Positions 28,384 through 33,128 of a stretch of 33,128 nucleotides of DNA are shown here, one piece after another; position 1 is the stretch's first letter, and each line of letters starts with the position of its first letter. The DNA lies in contig NZ_LWBU01000307.1 of assembly GCF_001646665.1 (NCBI RefSeq), forward strand, positions 1-33,128. Reading direction: 5' to 3'. The notes beneath the pieces are model-generated. The model had not been told where the DNA came from. It did no database searches and was given only the letters and a program-made list of their open reading frames with translations. Origin of the DNA: Streptomyces noursei. Its GTDB lineage: Bacteria; Actinomycetota; Actinomycetes; Streptomycetales; Streptomycetaceae. The position numbers and the translations under genes are program-made.

Positions 28384-29541
28384 GTGAGCCGGCTGACCGG
28401 CGGGGACCCGTCGCTGCTGCGACGGATCAATTCCGCGGTGGTACTCCACGCTCTGCGGGGCGCCGACGCCCGCACGCTCACCGACCTCACCCGGATCACG
28501 GGGCTGTCCCGGCCCACCGTGGAGGGTGTGGTCGAGGGGCTCATCGGCACCGGGCTGGTGGTCGAGGCGGCGCCCGAGGAGGGCGAGGCCAGGCGCCAGG
28601 GGCGGCCGGCGCGGCGGTTCCGGTTCCGCGCGGAGGCGGGCCACCTGCTGGGCATCGAGATCGGCCCGCACCGGGTGGCCGCGCTGATGTCGGGGCTGGA
28701 CGGGCGGATCATCGGCGCCGGGTCCCGCGAGGTGTCGGAGACGGCGTCGGCGGACGAGCGGCTGGAGCGGGTCCGGACCGTGGTCGCGGACGTGCTGCGC
28801 CGCACCGGTGTGGCCCGGGGCAGCCTGCGGGCGGTGGGCGTCGGGACGCCCGGCATCGTGGAGGCGGACGGGACGGTCCGGCTCGGCACGGCGCTCCCGG
28901 GCTGGACGGGGCTGGCGCTCGGCGAGCGGCTGCGGCGGTCGTTCCGGTGCCCGGTGCTGGTGGAGAACGACGCCAACGCGGCGGCCGTGGCCGAGCAGTG
29001 GAAGGGCGCGGCGACCGACTCGGACGACATCGTGTTCGTCCTCGCGGGTCTGAGCCCCGGGGCCGGGTCGCTGATCGGCGGGCGACTGCACCGGGGGTTC
29101 GGCGGGGCCGCCGGGGAGATCGGCGCGCTGCACCTGCTGGGGCAGGGGGCGACCCCCGAGACGCTGCTGTCGACCACGGACGAGCCGCTGCACCCGCTGG
29201 ACGAGCAGGCGGTGGCGGAGGTGTTCGCGCTCGCCCGCAAGGGTGACGCGCGGGCGAGGGAGGCCGTGGACCGGTTCATCCAGCGGCTGGTGCACGACGT
29301 GGCGGCCCTGGTGCTGGCGCTCGATCCGGAGCTGGTGGTGGTCGGCGGCTGGGCGGCCGGACTCGACGGGGTGCTCCAGCCGTTGCGGGACGAGCTGGCG
29401 CGGTTCTGCCTGCGGCCGCCGCGGGTGGCGCTGTCGCTGCTGGGCGAGGCGGCGGTGGCGACGGGCGCGCTGAGGCTGGCGCTCGACCACGTGGAGGAGC
29501 AGTTGTTCGCGGTCGAGGGCACGGTGACGGCCCGCCGCTGA
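28384..29541 (+). CDS. ROK-family transcriptional regulator lacking the zinc motif
   Basis: A 385-residue protein. Winged helix at about 12-65 (LRRINSAVVLHALRG...TLTDLTRITGLSRPTVEGVVEGL), then the ROK sugar-kinase-like domain from about 86 (HLLGIEIG; VGVGTPGIVEADG; VENDANAAAVAEQ with D196; GGRLHRGFGGAAGEIGAL). The usual ROK zinc site (ExGH followed by CxCGxxGCxE) is missing: residues 245-260 read EIGALHLLGQGATPET with no cysteine. It is therefore probably a sugar-sensing repressor with altered effector site rather than a kinase. GTG at 28384 with GGGAGGA at 28371-28377. Confidence 0.92.
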   Translation: MSRLTGGDPSLLRRINSAVVLHALRGADARTLTDLTRITGLSRPTVEGVVEGLIGTGLVVEAAPEEGEARRQGRPARRFRFRAEAGHLLGIEIGPHRVAALMSGLDGRIIGAGSREVSETASADERLERVRTVVADVLRRTGVARGSLRAVGVGTPGIVEADGTVRLGTALPGWTGLALGERLRRSFRCPVLVENDANAAAVAEQWKGAATDSDDIVFVLAGLSPGAGSLIGGRLHRGFGGAAGEIGALHLLGQGATPETLLSTTDEPLHPLDEQAVAEVFALARKGDARAREAVDRFIQRLVHDVAALVLALDPELVVVGGWAAGLDGVLQPLRDELARFCLRPPRVALSLLGEAAVATGALRLALDHVEEQLFAVEGTVTARR

Positions 29542-29569
29542 GCGACGGGCCGGGCACGGTGACGGTGGG

Positions 29570-30316
29570 TCAGGAGGCGATGCCGAAGTCCCCCGCGTCG
29601 CCGAACGTCAGACGGCAGGTGTCGGCGCGGTAGGTGGCGACGGAGACGGCGGCGGTGCGGCCGTCCGTCAGGTAGCGGGTGGTGACCAGGAGGACGGGCG
29701 CGCCGGGCAGCCGGTCCAGTTCCCGTGCGTCGTCGGCGCGGGCGGAGCCGAGCTCCACGGCGCGGTCCTGGCCCTCCAGGGTCAGCCGCTGGAGCTCGCG
29801 CAGGACGCTGCGGGCGCGGGCGGCGCCCGAGGGGGCGTCGATCGCGGTGAGGTCCGGTACGGAGCGAACGGGGACGTACAGCTGCTCGGCGGCGACGGCC
29901 TGACCGTGCGTCACACGCAGGCGGCGCACGGTGTGCACCGGCTCGCCGGCGTCCCCGTCGGGGCCGAGGAGGCGGGCGACGGCGGCGGGCGGGGCGGCGA
30001 GGGCGCAGTCGACCGGCTGCCAGGCCTCCTCGCCGGAGCCGGGCCACTGGGCCTGGGTGGTGGACACGTCGACGCCCACCCGCGGCGGTGCGACGGTGGT
30101 GCCGACGCCGCGGCGGCGCTGGAGGCGGCCCTCGAGCTCCAGCTGTTCCAGCGCCTGACGGAGCGTGGCACGGGCGACGCCGAAACGGGCGGCCAGTTCG
30201 CGTTCGTTGGGCAGGATCTCCCCCACGGAGAAATCCGTGTCCAGTGCTTCGCCGATCACGGTCTTCAGATGCCAGTACTTGGGCTCCGGCACCGATTCCA
30301 GCTGCGTGGTCCCCAC
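29570..30316 (-). CDS. GntR/HutC-family regulator (wHTH + UTRA)
   Basis: A 248-residue repressor. GntR winged helix at about 11-78 (PKYWHLKTVIGEALDTDFSVG, LPNERELAARFGVARATLRQALEQLELEG, RRRGVGTTV). UTRA effector domain at about 95-245, ending VLLVTTRYLTDGRTAAVSVATYRADTCRLTFG. GTG at 30316 is chosen because GGAGG at 30323-30327 lies 6 nt upstream and family proteins begin there; the frame is open further up. DasR belongs to this subfamily. A dre-like palindrome in its own promoter suggests autoregulation. Effector likely a small metabolite or sugar phosphate. Confidence 0.92.
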   Translation of the reverse strand: MGTTQLESVPEPKYWHLKTVIGEALDTDFSVGEILPNERELAARFGVARATLRQALEQLELEGRLQRRRGVGTTVAPPRVGVDVSTTQAQWPGSGEEAWQPVDCALAAPPAAVARLLGPDGDAGEPVHTVRRLRVTHGQAVAAEQLYVPVRSVPDLTAIDAPSGAARARSVLRELQRLTLEGQDRAVELGSARADDARELDRLPGAPVLLVTTRYLTDGRTAAVSVATYRADTCRLTFGDAGDFGIAS

Positions 30317-30395
30317 CCTGATCCTCCGCAATCGCCGGGCTCCCGGCGGCTTTCCCGTGCCTTGTTTATTAAAGGTTCCTGCACTAACCCTTGCG

Positions 30396-30430
30396 ACCAT
30401 AGGACGGCACACACCCTTGGTCAAGACCAA
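30396..30430 (-). promoter_or_regulatory. gntR promoter with palindromic operator on the -35 box
   Basis: On the minus strand TTGACC (30424-30419), 17 nt, TATGGT (30401-30396) is a good vegetative promoter. The 14-bp palindrome TTGGTC-AA-GACCAA at 30417-30430 covers the -35. It resembles the GGTCtaGACC form bound by HutC/DasR-type GntR proteins, as encoded by the gene itself. Confidence 0.75.
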
Positions 30431-30578
30431 TCGTCGGCCGGTCACGCTGCGGAGTCGACCCTTGTCGCAGAGCGTTCACAGGCTGTTCGCGCGGCTCGGA
30501 CCGGGGCGGACGGCGGACGGCCCCGCGTCCGAGGGGGACACGGGGCCGTCGGGAGGCCGGTGGTGGCGGCCGGGGCGG

Positions 30579-31502
30579 TCAGGGCTCCAGGCCGAGGAGC
30601 TTGTCCGGGTTGCGCACGATGTAGACGCACTGGATCCGGCCGTCCACGATGTCGACCTGGAACACCGAGTCGAGCTTCCCGCCGAGGGAGACGAGCACCG
30701 CGGGAGCGCCGTTGACCTCGGCGGTCCGGTAGGTGGCGGGTGCGGGGGTCTTCCCGGCGACGGCGCACAGGAAGCGGCCGACCTTGTCGGCGCTCTCCAC
30801 CACGCGCAGCGGCGCCTTGCTCTTGCCGCCGCTGTCCCCGACGAGCCGTACGTCGGGGGCGAGCAGGGCGAGCAGCCCGTCCAGGTCGCCGCCGGCCGCC
30901 GCGGCGAGGAAGCGTTCGGTCAGGTCGCGGCGCTCGGCGGGGTCCACGTCGTAACGGGGCCTGCCCTCGTCGACGTGGCGGCGGGCCCGGCCGGCGAGCT
31001 GCCGTACGGCGGCCTCGGACCGGTCGAGGGTGACCGCGATCTCCGCGTACGGGAAGCCGAACGCCTCGCGCAGGACGAACACGGCCCGTTCCAGCGGCGA
31101 GAGGGATTCGAGGACGACCAGGACGGCGAGCGACACGGAGTCGGCGAGCACCGCGCGTTCGGCCGTGTCGGGGACGGTGGGGCCGAAGTCGGTGACGACC
31201 GGTTCGGGGAGCCAGGGGCCGACGTACGCCTCGCGGCGCGACTGCACCTGGCGGAGCCGGTCGATGGCGAGCCGGGTGGTGATGCGCACGAGGTAGGCGC
31301 GGGGCTCGCGGATGTCCGCCCGTTCCGCGGCCGACCACCGCAGCCATGCCTCCTGGACCACGTCCTCGGCGTCGGCGACGCGGCCGAGCATCCGGTAGGC
31401 CACTCCGGTCAGGAAGGGCCGGTGCGCCTCGAAGACCCCGGTGCCGCCGTCGTCCTTGCCGCCGGCGTCCCTGCCGGGTGCTGTCTCTGTGTCGGTTGCC
31501 AC
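30579..31502 (-). CDS. sigJ: ECF41-type sigma factor (SigJ-like, SnoaL tail)
   Basis: A 307-residue extracytoplasmic-function sigma factor. Region 2 at about 24-90 (FLTGVAYRMLGRVADAEDVVQEAWLRW), region 4 at about 118-175 (LEALSPLERA-like LESLSPLERAVFVLREAFGFPYAEIA). The linker WLPEP at 97-101, DSGGK at 223-227 (a variant of DGGGK) and the C-terminal NPDKL at 298-302 mark the ECF41 group, whose SnoaL-like tail (about 190-307) controls activity. GTG at 31502 chosen: further upstream the frame is Pro/Arg-rich with no start that I favour. The usual partner gene (carboxymuconolactone decarboxylase, oxidoreductase or epimerase) is not adjacent. Confidence 0.92.
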   Translation of the reverse strand: MATDTETAPGRDAGGKDDGGTGVFEAHRPFLTGVAYRMLGRVADAEDVVQEAWLRWSAAERADIREPRAYLVRITTRLAIDRLRQVQSRREAYVGPWLPEPVVTDFGPTVPDTAERAVLADSVSLAVLVVLESLSPLERAVFVLREAFGFPYAEIAVTLDRSEAAVRQLAGRARRHVDEGRPRYDVDPAERRDLTERFLAAAAGGDLDGLLALLAPDVRLVGDSGGKSKAPLRVVESADKVGRFLCAVAGKTPAPATYRTAEVNGAPAVLVSLGGKLDSVFQVDIVDGRIQCVYIVRNPDKLLGLEP

Positions 31503-31820
31503 CGCCCCATCATGCGATACGCGTCGGGGCCCGGCCGGTCCGGCCCCCCGAACTCGTGGCTGGCGGGCGGTGGTTGCGGCCGGGGCGCCGACCGCAACCG
31601 AGCCGGGCCGGTGGCGGGGGTTCCGGCCGCCGGTGGCGGACGGGGGCGCGCCGGTTCGCCCGCGGAGGTTCTTCGGCGGCACGCCGGGGGTGCGGGTGCT
31701 GTCCGTGCCGGTGCCCGGGCGGCCGCTGTCCCGCCCCTCCCCCGGGCGGGTTCCCGGCCGGCGCCGTCCCGGCCCGGCACCGTCCGCGCCGGCGTCGTCC
31801 GCGCCCCGCCGGGGCGGCGC
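31503..31820. other. 318-nt GC-rich intergenic stretch
   Basis: No gene is supported. It lies between the minus-strand EamA and sigma factor genes. It holds the hairpin at 31802-31816 and, near 31503-31520, the start region of the sigma gene. Most of it is very GC-rich low-complexity sequence, and I recognise no -35/-10 pair. Confidence 0.5.
31802..31816 (-). terminator. Short hairpin after the EamA stop codon
   Basis: CGCCCC-GCC-GGGGCG (6-bp stem, 3-nt loop), 4 nt beyond the stop of the minus-strand EamA gene. No T tract; weak candidate. Confidence 0.4.
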
Positions 31821-32963
31821 TCACACGGGGCCGTGGTCGCCGGGCCGTGCGGGGGCACCGGCCTTCGCGGGGCGCCGGGCGCCGGGCGCGAGGTCCTGGT
31901 CCGCGGGTGCGTCCCCGGACGGTCCGTCACCCCCGCGCGGGCCGCCCGTCACCGGCCGCCGCGTCTCCGGCGGGGCGTCCTCGCGGTGCGGCCGGTGCAC
32001 CGGCGCCCCCGCGGCCGCGTGCCGGCGGACGACGATCCCGCCCTTGTCGCGCGCGTGCTCCCCGGCGGGGACCGCCGCGGGGGCGGGGGCGCGCCGTCCC
32101 AGGACGCCCGAGCCGAGCGCGACGCCCGCGCCCACCAGCGCGCTGCCGACCGCCTGGGCCGCCCCGTAGGAACCGGTGGCGACGAGGGGCGCGGTCATGG
32201 CCGCGGACACCGGGATGAGCCCGGAGAAGAGGGTCGCCCGCTCGGCGCCGATCCGCTGGACGCCCATGTACCAGCAGACGAACCCGACGACCGTGACGAC
32301 CGCCGCCTGCCACACCAGGGCGACCGACTCCTGCCCGGTCGGTACGCGCAGCATGGCGGTGCCGTCCATCAGCAGCCCCGCGAGGAGCGATTCGAGCGCG
32401 GCGACGCAGCACACCGTGGCCGACAGCAGTTTCGGTCCGAGCGGCTTGAGGACCGGCACGGCGAGGACGGCGAACCCCACCTCGCCCCCCAGGGCCGCCA
32501 CCGACCAGGCGATCCCCGCCAGGTCGGTACGCCCCCATCCCTGCACGGTGAACGCCCCGGCGGCGACGAGCAGCGCCCCGTACAGCACCGGCCGGGTGGG
32601 CCGCCGGCCGCTGAGGGCCGGTACCAGTACCGCGACCACCACGGGCGCACAGCCGACGAACACGCCGGGGATGGCGGGCTCCGCGGTGCGCTCGGCGGCG
32701 AGGACCGCCAGGTTGAACCCGACCATCCCCACTGCGGCGAGCACCGCGACCCGCCCCCACTGGCGGGGCGTCAGGGCGCGTACGGCGGTCGCCGCGCCCC
32801 GCCCCACGAGCGGCAGCAGCAGGAGGAAGGCCAGGCCGTAGCGGATGGCCTGCCCTCCCGCGTACGGATAGTCGCCGAGCACGCTGTTGGCGGTGAAGGA
32901 TGCTCCGACGAGGACACAGGCGAAGGCCGCGAGCGACATGCCGCGGATCCGGTTCATGTTCAT
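31821..32963 (-). CDS. EamA/DMT-superfamily transporter with long hydrophilic tail
   Basis: A 380-residue inner-membrane exporter with about ten transmembrane helices in residues 8-290, as two EamA repeats (start LAAFACVLVGASFTANSVLG; second half LLSATVCCVAALESLLAGLL and VTVVGFVCWYMGVQRIGAERATLFSGLIPVSAA). The DMT family exports amino acids, metabolites or drugs. Residues of about 295-380 form a charged, Pro/Arg/Gly-rich tail (GGIVVRRHAAAGAPVHRPHRED...), unusual for the family and predicted disordered. ATG at 32963 has TAGCGT 7 nt upstream (leaderless pattern); a second ATG two codons later is possible. Confidence 0.92.
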   Translation of the reverse strand: MNMNRIRGMSLAAFACVLVGASFTANSVLGDYPYAGGQAIRYGLAFLLLLPLVGRGAATAVRALTPRQWGRVAVLAAVGMVGFNLAVLAAERTAEPAIPGVFVGCAPVVVAVLVPALSGRRPTRPVLYGALLVAAGAFTVQGWGRTDLAGIAWSVAALGGEVGFAVLAVPVLKPLGPKLLSATVCCVAALESLLAGLLMDGTAMLRVPTGQESVALVWQAAVVTVVGFVCWYMGVQRIGAERATLFSGLIPVSAAMTAPLVATGSYGAAQAVGSALVGAGVALGSGVLGRRAPAPAAVPAGEHARDKGGIVVRRHAAAGAPVHRPHREDAPPETRRPVTGGPRGGDGPSGDAPADQDLAPGARRPAKAGAPARPGDHGPV

Positions 32964-32970
32964 GCCGTCG

Positions 32971-32976
32971 ACGCTA
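32971..32976 (-). promoter_or_regulatory. Leaderless-type -10 for the EamA gene
   Basis: TAGCGT on the minus strand ends 7 nt before the ATG at 32963; no Shine-Dalgarno seen. Confidence 0.45.
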
Positions 32977-33128
32977 GGTGCGGGCGGTGGTCCCGTTGAA
33001 GGGCCACTTCCCCCTCGGCTTCGAGGACCACTTCGGCCGTGGCCCGGTGGCCGGCGTCCGTGCGGCGCCGCCCGCCCCGGCGGGCCGGGCGCCTCGTGGC
33101 GGGAGCCGGGGCGGCCCGCCGGTGGCGG
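32977..33128. other. Window edge, possible start of a divergent gene
   Basis: A plus-strand frame from a GTG at 32978 is open to the end (VVPLKGHFPLGFEDHFGRG...) with about 24 of the first 25 third positions G or C, which hints at coding. A minus-strand frame is also open and would end in an ATGA overlap with the EamA start. Neither is recognised and neither can be settled from 150 nt. A CCACTTC motif occurs at about 33004 and 33029. Confidence 0.2.

Noticed and set aside
30165..32999. 944-codon plus-strand frame across the sigma factor and EamA genes
   Set aside because: Antisense shadow; starts inside the GntR gene and shows no domain.

Overview
The window comes from a high-GC actinobacterium, almost certainly a Streptomyces. 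Third codon positions are nearly all G or C, and GTG starts are common. Several genes have a TANNNT -10 hexamer 6-9 nt before the start codon and no obvious Shine-Dalgarno (leaderless pattern). A whiJ-type regulator triad (XRE/DUF5753, DUF397, HATPase) is present, and urease, biotin and purB genes occur together. From memory this order resembles the S. coelicolor chromosome core around ure/bio/purB; I could not check that here. I see no insertion sequence, prophage, CRISPR array, tRNA or rRNA, so this reads as ordinary chromosome with several regulatory elements of interest.

Layout. 1-2.3 kb: a VOC-fold protein, a PlsC-type acyltransferase, a YbaK-type deacylase and a DUF4190 membrane protein. 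2.3-7.0 kb, minus strand: a complete urease operon transcribed ureA-ureB-ureC-ureF-ureG-ureD, with a 258-nt spacer between ureF and ureG and a palindrome plus GlnR-like half-sites upstream of ureA. 7.3-9.5 kb: a secreted FG-GAP/VCBS repeat protein ending in a strong intrinsic terminator. 9.6-10.9 kb: an orphan Phd/YefM antitoxin divergent from a ClpP paralogue whose catalytic His is Arg, with TGTACA operator motifs between them, then a small unknown gene. 11.2-11.9 kb: a c-di-AMP (ydaO-type) riboswitch in front of an exported NlpC/P60 peptidase; the last riboswitch helix contains the Shine-Dalgarno. 12-13.7 kb: the whiJ-like triad.

13.7-18.2 kb: biotin genes, bioF divergent from a tightly packed bioB-bioA-bioD operon with an inverted repeat between them; BioB carries an unusual Cys-rich tail. 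18.2-20.1 kb: a VOC protein, a METTL7-like methyltransferase and an SDR oxidoreductase. 20.2-21.5 kb, minus strand: an exported protein with an exactly duplicated linker, then a ribbon-helix-helix antitoxin with a degenerate Doc/Fic-like toxin under a perfect palindrome. 21.6-24.7 kb: a GNAT acetyltransferase and two overlapping CNNM/CorC-type CBS transporter genes behind a structured leader that can hide the ribosome binding site. 24.8-27.7 kb: an SGNH hydrolase, purB and a Mug-type DNA glycosylase. 27.7-33 kb: an unknown protein, a ROK regulator, a GntR/UTRA regulator with a palindromic operator on its own -35 box, an ECF41-type sigma factor and an EamA exporter.

Working together: the urease genes form a nitrogen-release module (structural ureABC plus nickel chaperones ureFGD), and bioFBAD covers the last four steps of biotin synthesis. 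Best candidates for something not routinely described are the CNNM leader RNA (22027-22158), the Phd-ClpP(His to Arg) pair with a shared operator, the Cys tail on BioB, and the palindrome-controlled degenerate Doc pair.
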